64,000 nt of DNA from Diadema setosum (taxonomy: Eukaryota; Echinodermata; Echinoidea; Diadematoida; Diadematidae): positions 24,003,061 to 24,067,060 of the forward strand of contig CM067075.1 in assembly GCA_033980235.1 (NCBI GenBank). The letters run 5' to 3'. Position 1 is the stretch's first letter; every line of letters begins with the position of its first letter. The notes under the pieces were generated by a model that made no database searches, was not told the DNA's origin, and saw only the letters and a list, made by a program, of their open reading frames with translations. This document shows positions 11,988-25,075 of this stretch, in pieces. The position numbers and the translations under genes were made by a program.

Positions 11988-12427
11988 CAGTTGAACCTCT
12001 CGTATCCGGACAAGTCGGGACCGGGGCTCATCCGGATAAGGGATTTGGCCGGATACGGAAGACTCAATGCTTTATACATGTACATATATACACAATCAGG
12101 TACTGATGTAGCCCATGGTAGTACCACATGTAGTAATGTGTATACTGCAACCTTTTCATTGTTACACTCAGTAACAGACCCCAAAATAGAGGTTCGTGTT
12201 TGCAAGAACGAAATCATTTTCTTTTATAAATTCTTGGGATGATTTACCTAAATAATTATTAAGAAATGTATCAAGTATATGTAATTCATGTGTGTTTGTG
12301 TAGGAGTTCTCAAGGAGCTGGGAATCCCCCTTTGCTCCCGTAATTATTAAAAAAAATCACGGCGAGATTGCGTCCGTATAATAGAGAGATCCGGATAAAG
12401 GGAGGCCGGATAAGAGAGGTTCAACTG
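11988..12427. mobile_element. pogo/Tigger-like MITE, 440 bp
   Basis: The ends are CAGTTGAACCTCTCGTATCC and the complement of CAGTTGAACCTCTCTTATCC, flanked by TA on both sides. This terminal sequence is characteristic of Tigger/pogo-type elements of the Tc1/mariner superfamily. Subterminal CCGGATA words recur near both ends. No transposase is present. Confidence 0.8.
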
Positions 12428-12813
12428 TATTTCAATTTTTTGAAAGATAAACCTGATACCTTCTAATATATGGAAAGCATTTGCCTTACACTGTGCATAC
12501 GCTGTTTTGAGAGCATTTTCTCACGAAAAAAAAAATCTAATTTATGATATTTATGCAGACATCATAACTAGGAAACGGCACAGCCTGCATACATCGGCCG
12601 AGCTAAATATGTACAGCTATCCATACGAAATTGCACATGAAAGATGTTACTGGGAGGATAGCTTTTTTGTTTTTTCCACCAAAAATCCACCTTTTTAGAC
12701 CTTAGATTACTGCGATGCTGTTTGAAAAGATCAGCACCCCCTGCATGGTGACATCTATTCTTTGATCTTTCGATGATGGCAGAATAAAATAAAAACTTTT
12801 GCAAGCTTAAAAA

Positions 12814-13855
12814 CAGTGCTCGACACTAAGGCCAAAAAAAAAAAATTGTTGCATTGGCGTAACATGAGATTTTCAAATAGGGTCGGTCGGGCGGATTTTT
12901 TTTTTTTTTTTTTTTTTTGCTACCTGCATTTTACGTGTATAACTCATGCTCAGTAAACAGTTACAACTGCTGCACCGTATGTGCTGTGTTCATCTAATCT
13001 ACAAATCATTTATGAGGCCGATATTACTTGAATTATACCCCTTCACAGAATTTAAAGATGTTGAAATCCCTATCCTGAATGTTTTCACTTCATATTTTAC
13101 TATTTTGACTTAGATAAGATAGATGCAAATTGACCCATATGTACGATCTTTTCATCGCACACGGCGATCTCTATTACAGTCCCACATATACAGATTTGTG
13201 TAAGTTCTCCACACAAGAAACCTATGGCAAAACTGTGCACAATACATTGCAGTCTGAATGCTAAGTATACACTGTATAAATCTTTATAGAGTACGCGTCC
13301 GTGTTGGAAACAGATGACCTACTGATCAAGCGAGGCTATGCGAGGCGCTAGCGAGATCTCTCCACAGAACTCTTACACAGTGTAAGAGTTCTGTGGATCT
13401 CTCCCTCGTACATCCGATATCCCCAGAGCCGTTTCCACTTCCGGGTTTTTTGCGATCGCGATCGCAGTCAAGAAGATACTTGATATCGATAGCAAAAAAA
13501 ATAATAAAAAAACATAGGGTCGGCGGAATTTTTAGGGTCAGGCGGGTTACGGCAATGCAACAATTTTTTTTTTTGGCCTAACGGTGGCCCGGTGGCCCAG
13601 GGCCACCAAAAACGCACGTCGGGCCACTAAAATTTCAGAAATGAAGATTTTGGTGGCCCGATCGGGCCTCCAAAAAAAGTTGAATGCTTGCCTTTAGTTG
13701 AGACATGGGTACCTGTATCACTTCAGAAATACTTAGTATTTATTTTCTATGTTTAGTAGGACCCATTTAGTTTTTCCTATGTTTTTCTTATTTTTTATCG
13801 GGCCACCAGATTTTACTTTCGGGCCACCAAAAATAAAAGTTAGTGTGGAGCCCTG
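12814..13855. mobile_element. Composite hAT-like element with nested foldback
   Basis: The outer ends are CAGTGCTCGACACTAA and the complement of CAGGGCTCCACACTAA, both bordered by AAAAA. Inside lies a second inverted repeat: GGCC, an A run and TTGTTGCATTGGCGTAAC at about 12830, mirrored at 13538-13580. The right part (13582-13840) carries repeated GGCCACCAAAA blocks in both orientations. CAG ends suggest hAT. No coding capacity is seen. Confidence 0.6.
13362..13396. repeat. Perfect 35-bp palindrome
   Basis: CCACAGAACTCTTACAC at 13362-13378 is followed by a single A and then its exact complement to 13396. It lies inside the composite element at 12814-13855. Confidence 0.9.
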
Positions 13856-13901
13856 AAAAAGCTTTGTCATCATCATGAACATCACTAGATACGTAATCAT
13901 T

Positions 13902-14563
13902 ATAAAGGGGAATTCCAGCCCAGGCAAGGGTTACACTGCAAATGCAATTTGAAAAGAAAGTAAAATTTGATAAGTATGTGTAGAGCAATGAAAATTTGAT
14001 CAAAGCCATATCAAAATTAGGAAAATTATAACATTGTGAAATTTTGCCTCAACCCATGTAATTTATTGTACACTGTATACAAGAGAGTTCTTGAACAGTT
14101 GATATGAATATTCACTGCTGATAATGTCATCCCCTCACAAATTTCCATTGATTGTGCGTACGAAAAATTTACGATTTCAAATTAAATTTGCTTGAAAGTT
14201 GTAAAGCATATTCCTGGCCGAATAACTGCAGCATAATGATCAGTCAGATACATTAGAAATTGAGACTGGGCATAAATGTGTTTGAACAAAAAACTAAAAA
14301 TTTCACGATTTTGTGTACAAACTACAATGTTTATAGCAAGTTGTGAGGGAATTATCTGTATCATCAACTCATTCCTGAACATATTCGTATCGACTGATTG
14401 AGAAGTGTTATGTGAAAATTACCAAATTTTACAATTTCATAACTTAGTTATTTGATTGTTATTTGATTTTAATCAATTTTTCACCATTGTCCTTATAAGA
14501 TTTTACTCCTTCTTATTGGAGTACCTATAACCTTTAATAAACAGATCTGGAATCCCCCTTTAA
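13902..14563. mobile_element. Family A inverted-repeat element, second copy
   Basis: The left end ATAAAGGGGAATTCCAGCC is mirrored by the right end CTGGAATCCCCCTTTAA. Inner blocks, such as the words around ATGTCATCCCCTCACAA, match the copies at 3102-4094. Its right TTAA is shared with the left TTAA of the next element. Non-coding and diverged. Confidence 0.6.
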
Positions 14564-14949
14564 AGGGTGTGTACAGTTCTGGTCGATGTGAGGATTTAGC
14601 TTTTATTGTTTTGCGAGATATTCAGAGACCACTCTGAGATGTCAAAGAGCATGCAATTCTAAGGGGTATCAAAAGTTTATTTGATGAAAATCTGTTTTGA
14701 AATGGCTGAGATATCCAAAAACAAGGTAAAACAAAGAGATCCTAATAAAAGGCGTGGCCTGTCGCCTTTTATTATTATCACTTTTTTGGATATCTCAGCC
14801 ATTTGAAAAACAAATTTCATAAAATAAACGTTGAATCCTTCTTAGAATTACATGCTCTTTCATATTTTAGAAGAGGTTTCTCATTATCTCACTTAGGAAT
14901 GTTCAAAACATGAATCCCCACCTCAACCAGTACTGTACAGTCCCTTTAA
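14560..14949. mobile_element. Family B palindromic element, copy 1
   Basis: The left end TTAAAGGGTGTGTACAGTTC is mirrored at the right end as GTACTGTACAGTCCCTTTAA, with TTAA at both extremities. The similarity extends inward almost to the middle: GATATCCAAAAA and TTTTTGGATATC face each other around the centre. The whole element is close to a palindrome. A second copy in opposite orientation lies at 56536-56936. Confidence 0.75.
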
Positions 14950-16589
14950 AGTCACACAGTAAAGTTTCTTCAAGTCATTTTCCGTGAAGCCAACACAAAG
15001 TTACATGGCACTAAACTCAACAAGATGAAAGTTTATTAACAGTATAGTTTTTGTGATGTGTTTAGAGTCTTCATGATTAAAAAAAAAACAACAACAACAA
15101 CAACAGATGAATAGAATCTGGATTTATATATTTCCCAAATACCATAGTCAATGTTGCAGTCTTCTGTGTTCTGGTTTATATGGATGAGATTGATTTCAAC
15201 AAAGATTACAGAGCCATGCTGAAGACAACCCAGTTTTGTGATTAAGGCATGAAGTAGGTTGTACTGTATGTTATATCACCTGTAAGATTTGATTGAAAAC
15301 GTAATTGTTTTTCCTTCTAATTTTCATTCTCTGTGAGTACTTTTTGGTCATCTCAATCTTTCAGTTGCTTACATACATTTGTACGTGTACAACAGTAGAT
15401 ATTCTCACTATTCGACCCAGTTGAGTTGAGTTGAATGATGTGGTTATGATGCAGCTTGCCCTCTCTGCATTGAGTGCATAGTATACTTTTTTAAAGAAAT
15501 GTCATAAAATGGAATACATAGTATACAGTTGGTATCCATTGCCATGACGTGATCATACAATGTGCTGCTCTTGATGTGGAACTTGGTACTGTGTGCTAAT
15601 GGGAGATGAATGCAGAGGACAGGCTATGAATAGGACTACCAGTGCCTTGTACTGTAAGTAGATGTGGACCTTGAATTACACTGTAACCTTAGACCTGGGC
15701 TGTGATTTACAGTACATTGTATGTCATAAAGAGTTGACTGAGAGGTTGATATCGACCATTTGATGTGCAACTCAACGGCTAACTGTGTCTTCAACAAACC
15801 TGCATTGAACCGTAACTCTTTGCAGCAATCCAGGGCCTCCGGGGGGTATTTTTCAGTCAGCATCGAGAAATATATTTGTGTTATCTTTCTTTCTTTCTTT
15901 CTTTCTTTTTCTATCTCTCCCTCTATCTCTTTCTTTTCTCTCTCTCATATTTCATATATATGTATTTGACCTTGTTTACAAATCAGGGACAGAATGAGAT
16001 CAAATTGCATTGAAAATCAAAAGTAGAGAAATTGATGGCAATCAATGATCAAGAGTTCAGCAAAAAAAAACTTGCATGATTTTCAGGAGCTACATATCCG
16101 TGTCAGATATGAAGTAGAAAAATAGGCAAATATCCTTCATGTATACCATATTCTGGATTTGCTACAGCACAATACACTTCAAGTGAATATATTGTGAAAC
16201 CTGTGAAATTATGATGCAATTTAATGATTACACCTCTCATAAGAAATATGAAATTTTGTGTTTATTATTTGTGTATCCAGTATTGGACAGTAGGAAAAAC
16301 ATTTATTTTTTTTTTTCAGTGATAACAAAATTAAGATATAGATAAAAGTGAGCCCAATTGTACAGTTGTAAAATTCATTTTATTTCTTTCTCCATTCAGT
16401 GTACAATATGTCAGTTATGTAGTAAAGTGCTCTTGAGCAGAAAATTATTCTATATCATCATTTCTTATGAATCAGTGGAATTTCTTGGCTAAGAGACCAG
16501 TTTGCTGAAAGATTTGAAGCATTTCATGCTCATTTTCTTTTTGTCAAAGCTGGCCTTAAGCTTTGCCTTTGGCTTGCCTAACCTTGGAA

Positions 16590-17155
16590 TTAAAGGGAAG
16601 ATAAACCCCACGAGCAATGTGGATTGACTGAAAGCAGCAACATTAGTAGAACACATCAGTGAAAGTTTGAGGAAAATCGGACAATCGATGCAAAAGTTAT
16701 GAATTTTTAAAGTTTTGGTGTTGGAACCGCTGGATGAGGAGACTACTAGAGGATATGACGTATGAGTGGACAACAATACAAAGAAAATATAAAGGAAATT
16801 CAACAAAAATTCACTTTTCTAGAATCATGAAAGAGCAATGGACCAACCTCTTTCAGAAAGCAGGGGGAATAATTGCTACCCTTAACATATGTCAATATCA
16901 AGTTGATGGAATTTGTAATTTTCATGAAAAATGGATTTTTGTAGAATTTTCTTTATATTTTCTTGGTATTGTTGTCCACTCATACGTCATAACCTCTAGT
17001 AGTCTCCTCATCCAGCGGTTCCAACACCAAAACTTTAAAAATTCATAACTTTTGCATCGATTGTCCGATTTTCTTTAAACTTTCACTGATGTGTTCTACT
17101 AATGTTGCTGCTTTCACTCAATCCACATTGCTCTTGGGGTTTATCTTCCCTTTAA
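16590..17155. mobile_element. Family C foldback element with about 200-bp arms
   Basis: The left end TTAAAGGGAAGATAAACCCC is mirrored at the right end, bounded by TTAA. The arms stay complementary for roughly 200 bp with only a handful of mismatches by eye, leaving a central loop of about 150 bp. An RNA copy would form a long near-perfect hairpin. An older copy is at 2335-2911. Non-coding. Confidence 0.8.
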
Positions 17156-18137
17156 GCAATATTTGGATGCTAACACTCGTGAATTGTAGGGCATGGAACT
17201 GAAAAAAAAAAGCCCAACAACACACACACTAAACCCCCACAAAACCTCAGATGAATTGAACAAGCTTTTCACTAAGACTTTTCACTTGGGTGTTTTGTTG
17301 CAGTAACAAAACCAGTCTCTATTTTCCTTGCATGAGATACAAGTTGTACATTCCATTCCCATAGTACCCATTGACATCAAAGTTGCATTTATGCTTTACA
17401 AGGATTGTACAATAATGTTATAAATGTGCATGTACAGGATGTCTGGTATGCCCTGCGGATTCGAACAGTTCAGAGGTACAGTGTACACTGTACTTTCTGT
17501 ACACAATTCCTACCGACCCACTTAAACCTGTGAGTCATTTGTGTACTATGAAAGGAAACCTTTTTTTTTTTTTTTTTGAAGTAAACATTGTGAATGTTAT
17601 ACAGGTCCTGTATTTATGTTCTAAATTTACGATGCCAATGACTCTTGTGCCAAGTACATCATCTTCAGACTAAATGTAGTTAAAGATACAATGTATTAGA
17701 GGGCTTCTAAAAGGAGACTTCTACAGTGTACATAGCTCCAACTGACATTGATGTGACAGTCGTTTAATTTTGTTTTCTATCTTTTACCACTTGACTTGCG
17801 TTTAGGAGCACTCGGGAGGCACTTTGCAGCTAACATCTGAAAGTGGCCAAATCAAGTGGTTTTCCCATCATGCAGAACCCCGCTGAATGCATACCGCGAG
17901 CATTTGGCTCCGAGCGAACGTGCACGCACATAGGCTGTGTAGGGGATTACCATGTATAGTGGACAAAATGTAAGAAGGGAAAAAAGAAAGTGAGAAAGAA
18001 AAAGAAAAATGGGGGGGGGGGGGAACCCCAAAGTGAATAGGAAGGGTGGAGTAAAGAGAAGTACACATGAACATGTAGGCCTGGCTAGTAATGCACAATA
18101 CACAATTGTAGGACAGGGTCACCAGAGCAGAGTTGCT

Positions 18138-18550
18138 TTAAAGGCATAATTTACCATTAGCAGATGAAACAAAAACCCAGCATTTGTGCTTTACAGTTCT
18201 GAAATGTGAGTTAGGGGATAGAAACAACCAGCTGTAGAAAAACTGAATTGGTAAAATCGACTTACAGCTGTAAGTACATTGTATTGTTAAATATACAAAA
18301 TGTGAACAATAGTTATGGTGAACAATAGTTATGATAAAAATGCTTCCAGACTTTACACCGTCTACAGTTACGGTTTAATGAGAAATATACAAATCTAGAT
18401 ATCTCTTTATATTTTAGGCTTTATCCCGAAAATTTTATATGATAGGATGTTTTGTGGTCAACAGACCTACACATATATATGCATTAAATGTCATATCTTG
18501 ATTTTTTTTTAAATCACTGTTCCCAAAGTTTAGGTAAACAGGACTTTTAA
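18138..18550 (+). mobile_element. Family D element, copy 2
   Basis: The copy begins TTAAAGGCATAATTTACC and ends in CTTTTAA, in the same orientation as 7615-7981. It carries a local duplication of GTGAACAATAGTTATG not present in the other copy. Confidence 0.7.
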
Positions 18551-18723
18551 TACAGAACATTGCTTTCCATCAAAACTGCAGGAAATGATCAGGCAAATAT
18601 TGTAGAATTACTCGGATATTACAGAAAAAAAAAAAAAAAAAACGGTGCTGAACTATATGTTGTAGCTGTGAATCATTCTGCTGTAATTGTTACATTATCT
18701 GTTCCCAAACACACACCCACATG

Positions 18724-18755
<32 letters not shown>

Positions 18756-20609
18756 CTCTCTTTCTCTCTCTCTTTCCCCTCACTCTTTCTTGCTCTTCTT
18801 GTACTCTCTTCATTCATTGAGTATTAGATGCCACCTTTACATGCTGTATGCCCGAACTCCCAAACAGGTTTTGACGTCAACTCATTCAGAATGCAAGAAG
18901 CGGCGAGTGAGAAGCCCATTGATGAGTTGGAAAGCAATTGTGCAGTATAGGGTGGAGTACAAGTATCATTTGTTTGCAGAAGTAAAATGTTTGATAGCAT
19001 GGCATTTCTCATACATGTACAAGTGTAAAGAAACTTATCTTTTATTCATTGTTCCTATACATACATTGTATATGGTGTACATAGAAAGAATTGCTTGACA
19101 AAGCTTTTAAAGTTCTTGATGTTGACCACCATTTAGGGTTATCAGTGTTAACTTTGCCATCTCAAGGGTGTGTCTCTGTATTTCTTCAAGGAGAAAATGC
19201 ATCCGATTACAATCAATACATTAGCATAATATGCTCTATGTCATTTCAGTGGTCAGAATACCTTGCTACTGCAACTATATCTTATTCTTAATTTTTGTAA
19301 AACTTTATCTTATTTTTTTCTCTCTCTATCCATCGATTTTATCTTTTGAGGATTGTGCGATACATAGTTTAGTGTGTCTTCATTTTAAATCAATGGCTTT
19401 AAAGTCTTTTAATGACTACTGACTGCCCAAAATTTGTTTCATGTTGCAGATTACTGTAAAATCAGGTGTTTCACATGCATGAAACTTTTGTGAATTCTGC
19501 AGGGAGCCAAGATTTGTGAAATAAAATGAACATGAAAGTGTGTAATCTACACAGTGCATTGAATGCCAGTGGCAATTTGCGACAGTTTCATGTTGCAAAA
19601 AAGGCTGTTGGCTCCAATTCACAAAAGTTCCATGCCCTGAATGTTTGTGGTTTTTGATGCAGTGTGTGCAGGACTGCTGATTTCCTCATTATAGTCCAGC
19701 CGTCTACATGTAGGTCTAAATTGGATATTGAAAGCAATTTCAAAACAACTCGTCACAATCAGCTACCCTTGCTCTGTGTTATCATTCTGCTTTGTTCTTC
19801 TATTAAAAGTAAATTTCTTAAAGCAGTATGGAAGATGCCAGATATATTCCTGAATAGAAATGGGTTATTTAAAACCAGCTTTACAGTCATGTACAGTAAT
19901 AATGATACAGCATCAATATTGGTATCACCATTAAGATGCCCTTCTGAATGGGTCTAAAACAACGTGTCCGGTATTAAAGGAGCCCAGTCATGCAGGCAAA
20001 CAGAGATTTCAGATGGCAAAAATAAAATTGTGTGTATAATCTTGTTTTTTGGAATTTTTAATGATGTGTAATGTTCTGTTCAAAATATGAAACAAGTCTC
20101 CTACCCACTGCTAACTGCAAACAGCATAACATGTTTAGGTGACAGCTGTGTCTCAAATTCTGTAGTGTAATCGGTCAGTCAAGAAAGCAACCCTTGATAT
20201 ACTTTACTTGCAAACACTTGTGTATTTCAATCATAAAGTGGGAGTGAATAACCTTACCCCATATTCGCTGTGTATTAGAGGTCAAGACATTCAGACCATA
20301 AGCATATCACCCAGAAGTGAACCCATCGAAAACCAACTCCAGACTGTGTTTTAACCAGTTTGGGTTTAATGATTGAAAAATGTGCTAGGTGTATAACCTA
20401 TTAAGAAAATAAAAATGAATAATGAGAAATGGTTCTCATGTCATCTACAAAGGATTTCTCTTGCAGTCTGAAACCCCCAACAAAGTCAGTCCTTTGAATG
20501 AATGGTAATCTTGCGCATGGTCTCATTTCTGCTGTTTGTATAAATTTAGCAGCAACATGGCCACGCTCTGACGGTCTAATGTACAGGTAAATGTACATTT
20601 GTTTTTACT

Positions 20610-21044
20610 TAGGCTGCGTTTATCATCTTTCCCCAGTTTGAAATGGCTTTTTATACCCACTATCAGAAGTCGTTTCCAAAGCCCTTTGCAAACGCCTTCC
20701 AACGTAAGTTGCATTTACATTTTGTATCAACTCATCGCCAACACAAAAACTGGCCTTGTCGTTGCGCAGCTGCATTGCATCGTTTGACCCGAGGAGAAGG
20801 AGTCATATACAGCGTGCGCAGTACAAAACTGTTTCAAAACAGCTTTGCGTTTGTCTCGCTTCTAGAAACAGGTTTCTGGCTGAAACCTGTTTCGGAAAGC
20901 ACAAATTTGTGGTTTTCAAAAAGGCTTTCCGAACCCCACAATCAAAACAGCTTTGTGTTTGTCATCTCTAAAAAAATCCCTGAAAGCCGTTTGGAAAACC
21001 TGTTTCTGCAGAAAAAAAAGAACGAGTTGATAAACGCACCCCTA
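20610..21044. mobile_element. Inverted-repeat element with GCTGCGTTTATCA ends
   Basis: TAGGCTGCGTTTATCA at the left faces TGATAAACGCACCCCTA at the right. The interior contains repeated AAAACAGCTTTG words and an 11-bp hairpin, GAAACAGGTTT with AAACCTGTTTC, near 20870. It resembles hAT-type MITEs. Reading frames through it look non-coding. Confidence 0.5.
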
Positions 21045-22955
21045 AACGTTAGAAGTGGGTACCAGTACTAGATGATATTTTCACTTTCATGAATAATGTG
21101 GTATGTATGAATTACCAATGTTCTGTGAAACGCTGCGTATCAGCTCTGACCTTCAATTTTTTTTTTCTTTTTACCGTGTACAGTGAAGTGTAGCTGAGTG
21201 ACTCATTAGACTTATGACTGAATTTGAACCACGTGTGTAGACACAGGTGCTTGTGGTAATTAGGATGCAGCATTGGTGTTGTAGGGAAAAAGATCATTTT
21301 AATATAATGTACATTTGATAATGGATGCACTAAAGCTTGGTCTGTAAACACTGCACCTCCTATTAATTGATCAGAAATGGATTTAATGGCACTTAGATAT
21401 TGTTTCTCTGTCTCATGCAAAATGTGTTTTGTTTATATTACTCATTTCTTTTTCTTTTTTTCAAAATCAGTCCTTGAGATATACAATCAGTAGGTGGAGA
21501 CTGAGTGAATGCTGTGTGCATTATAGGGAAGTCTCTGCCAGTGTTAAGATGCCTTTTTAAAATGCATTGGGAGAAAGAAAGATTAATCAAGGATAAGGAA
21601 GGGGAGAAAAATCTTCATAAGGGTAGAATAAAAAGAGGAAAAAACATGAGTCCACCCTTGAGACAAGGCATGGAGGCCCAGTAATGGCTTTGCCAGATTA
21701 GAAAATGTCATCAATAAATGAATATACTTGGACCACGGCAGATTAGCTGGGGCCCTGCCACGCTTGGCTGTGTCGAAGTCACTGGAGCGTGTATGTAGTG
21801 TGAAGTCGTTATTTTTGGCATCTCAACCACCAATGGCCCACTCAGCATACTGTACCTAGCAATGGGGAAGGAATTATTCGGTTTAAATGCTTCTTTTGTT
21901 TCTTTGTTTTATGTTAGTTTTGTTTCTAAGCAACCGTAACCCCGTCTAACTTCCATTTGGCCAGTGTAGCTGTTCAATCCTGGCGGATAGTTTTAAAGTT
22001 TTGGTATTTGTAGATCTATTTTTATGTTTAACATGAGTATTTTTTCAATTCCTCTTCAAAAAAAGTTTGACTCGACAGACACACTCTAGCATAGTGTGTA
22101 TCTTCTTACTTCTCTGAAATGAAGGAACTTTGTGCAGTTAAATGTAGGTACAAAACCTTTTCATTTTCCTTAATTGCAGGTGTAATCATGTTTTGATGTT
22201 CATGTTTCATATAAATTATGAAAATCCTGCAAATTTGTCACTGTTACACATACAGGCACATTATATACGTATGTTATAATTTATGTAACTTATGTTTTTA
22301 CTCTGCCCTGTGAAATTTTCAAGCGTGTAATGTAAATCCCTATATAAACAGATACATCACCAAAACAACAGAAATATGCTTTCAATTTTCATGGACTAGA
22401 TGGTTAAATCGCTGAACAGCATCCTAAAATATGACGTCTGTTTTTTTAAACGGCAATCGAAAGAAGCTGCAAGCATGTTGTGCAGAAAATATAAGGCAGT
22501 TTTATAAAGTAAATAAAGATTTTCTTCCTCCATGCAAGTGTAAACGTGCCAATAGTCCATATGAAATTTGACACACATCCAGTAATATGATACTGAAATA
22601 TGATATCAAGAGTCCACCATCTTTTATTCTGTGGTGTGAATGGCTTTAGATAGAAAAAGTCAGTATGAATGCCTTTTAATTTAGGATGAAAGGGTTGTTG
22701 AAGTACATTACATTATTTTGAAGATAACTACCAATAAACAGAAGTCATTGAAAAGAAAATCAGATATCACAAATGGATTTGATTCAATTCTTATCTTTAA
22801 AGTTCTACCAGTAGTGATACCATACAGTGGATAAAAAGAGGTTAGAGACCAGATGTATTGGTTGGTGTAACTGTTTGGTCTTTTATAAAAGAAATTATCT
22901 AGTTGTCAAAGAGCGGTCTGTAACCTCTCAACAGGTGTTGGTTTTTGGTTTAATA

Positions 22956-23137
22956 ATCAGGGAATAATTTTCCTGGTATCGCATCACAATTTGCTATGCA
23001 TTTTTACACCACTGCTACACAAACTAACTTTTGTGTAGCAGTTTTCTTCCATAGAAGTGTACAGGATACCTTTTGAAATATTGTTCATCAGCTGTATTTT
23101 GCTAATCAAATTTTGAGTTGGAAAATTATTCCCTGAT
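22956..23137. mobile_element. 182-bp MITE with ATCAGGGAATAATTTTCC ends
   Basis: The 18-bp terminal repeat ATCAGGGAATAATTTTCC is perfectly mirrored at the right end. A second hairpin (CTGCTACACAAA with its complement) sits inside at about 23013-23042. Non-coding. Confidence 0.7.
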
Positions 23138-23668
23138 AATGCATGCACAAGAAAGCTGATGTTTTGGAATGTATGTTGATGTTTGGATTTCTTCCCTTTT
23201 GGGAAGGTAGGCCTACATATTGCTTCAACAACCCCACCTCCCCCCAAATAAAAAGACAATAATTCCTCATCTATACTGACTTGTTACCTTGTCTGTTCTC
23301 TAGGCATATATAAAGGCACATTACAACTTACAAGTATATCATCAATGCATTTGCCTGTCCAAAAGGTAGACGCCAATATTTCGGTCTTTGGGGCAAGTTT
23401 TAGAGGGTATAATAGAGACTGTCGTAGTAGGTGAGTGATGATATTGATCTATTTTCGGGTCAGACACAGTCATGGCATCATTTTTTTTTTTTCCAAAGCA
23501 TTGGTGGACATTTACCCTTATCGCTGCCTAAAGATGCCATCCACCTTGCACACAGATTGCCTTGTCACTGGTCATGATGGAGTTCATCATGCAGCTGTCT
23601 GTCAGCCTCTCCTACTGGCAGCACCGAGTTCGATTCATGGCTGTGTGAAGGAGATTGATCGTTGGATA

Positions 23669-23913
23669 CTGTATAATATGCAGAATATTTTGTGAGGTTT
23701 TTATTTTCGCGAATTGTGCTAGTCAGGTGCTATCCGCGAAATTAAAGACACACAAAAATATTGACTCTGATCCTGATATGGATGTGACATACACGCATGT
23801 ACATTTCTCCGTTCAGTACAGGACTCCACGATCGCGAATTTAACCACTCGCAAAATCTTTGGGAATTCCCGATTCGCAAAAATTTAGACTCGCCAAATAT
23901 ATGGAGTATACAG
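23669..23913. mobile_element. TA-flanked MITE with CTGTATA ends
   Basis: The left end CTGTATAATATGCAGAATAT and the inverted right end (CTGTATACTCCATATATTT) are related and flanked by TA. Both arms continue with the theme GCGAG...TTTTCGCGAA. It belongs to a widespread AT-rich, TA-inserting MITE type. Confidence 0.55.
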
Positions 23914-24458
23914 TAGATTACAATGCGATCATCTCTGCTCTTATCAGGTCTAGCTCTGAATTTAAATGACCATTCTCTTCGTGTGTGTGTCATGTATGCC
24001 AAAATCAACTTTTCAATATGGAGCCATTGTTTACGTAGTGAATCAATCATCCAAAGTGAAGCAAAAAGCTAGGATCTGTTTTTGTATGGATTAAAAATCA
24101 CAGAATGTGTTTTGTGACTTTTCTTGCTTCCTTAGCTATCAAAAAGTGCTGTAATTATTTGGTAATCACACTGAACCTTTATATTAATATTCTACAAGTG
24201 AAGTATGGAACTCTAAAACTTCATATTGTATATCAAGGTCTGAGGCATAACTACTACTGCTTTCCCCGAGGGTTGAACTACCTGAAAAGATACTTGAACT
24301 CTTGTCATCAAAAATACTCTGACATTGTAACTTTCCCTCTTAAAAATGTTGAAAAAAAGTAACACCAGTCAGCAAAATCAAGTACAGTATCATACAATCA
24401 TAATTTGCCGTTATAATTATTTCTTGTAAAGACTGATTCAGGTTGGGAGGTATTAATT

Positions 24459-25075
24459 ACCTCCGCCAAGGGAGGAGGTTATGTTTTTGTCACCGTTGGT
24501 TTGTGTGTACATTCGTTCGTTAGTTTGTTAGTTTGTCCATATGCAAAATAACTCAAAAAGTAGTGAACAGATTGGGATGAAACTTGCAGGAAAGGTTGAG
24601 AATGACACAAGTAACAAATGATTAACTTTTGGTATTGATCCGAGAATTTTTTTGGAATTTATGAAGGATTTTTGATATTTTGGCAGGTAGGGTCAATGAA
24701 CTTGGGAGTTCAGGTTGAGAATGACACAAGTAACAAATGATTAACTTTTGGTATTGATCCGAGAATTTTTTGGGAATTTATGAAGGATTTTTGATATTTT
24801 GGCAGGTAGGGTCAATGAACTTGGGAGTTCAGGTTTGCATGCGCGCACTAAAGTGCGTGCTCTAGTTTCTGCAGGGGTGAGGCGCGCCATGCAGCTGAGG
24901 GTTTGATGACGTAACAAAGGCTTCTATATTGGGAAATCAGGCAACTTTCAACACACAATGCTATAAGTATGTATGGGTGGAAATCACTGATATCTCTATG
25001 GAAGAACAAGATCAGTGGTGAAAATGATTTGCATGCTTGGCGGAGGTCTGTGCTCTCAGAGTGCTTCTCTAGTTT
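24459..25075 (+). mobile_element. CCTCCGCCAAG dispersed element with 120-bp tandem duplication
   Basis: The left end ACCTCCGCCAAGGGAGGAGG and the near-right word TTGGCGGAGGT form a short inverted repeat. The right end runs on to CTTCTCTAGTTT. A unit of about 120 bp (24595-24714, starting GTTGAGAATGACACAAG) is repeated almost exactly at 24715-24835. This family is common in marine invertebrate genomes and encodes no protein here. Confidence 0.65.

Noticed and set aside
18720..19098. Reading frame spanning the AC/TC repeat
   Set aside because: It is a dinucleotide microsatellite translated as His-Thr and Leu-Ser runs; the remainder shows no domain.
23550..23660. tRNA-like SINE with GAGTTCGATTC B box
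   Set aside because: The B box fits, but no credible A box at the right distance and no tail were found.
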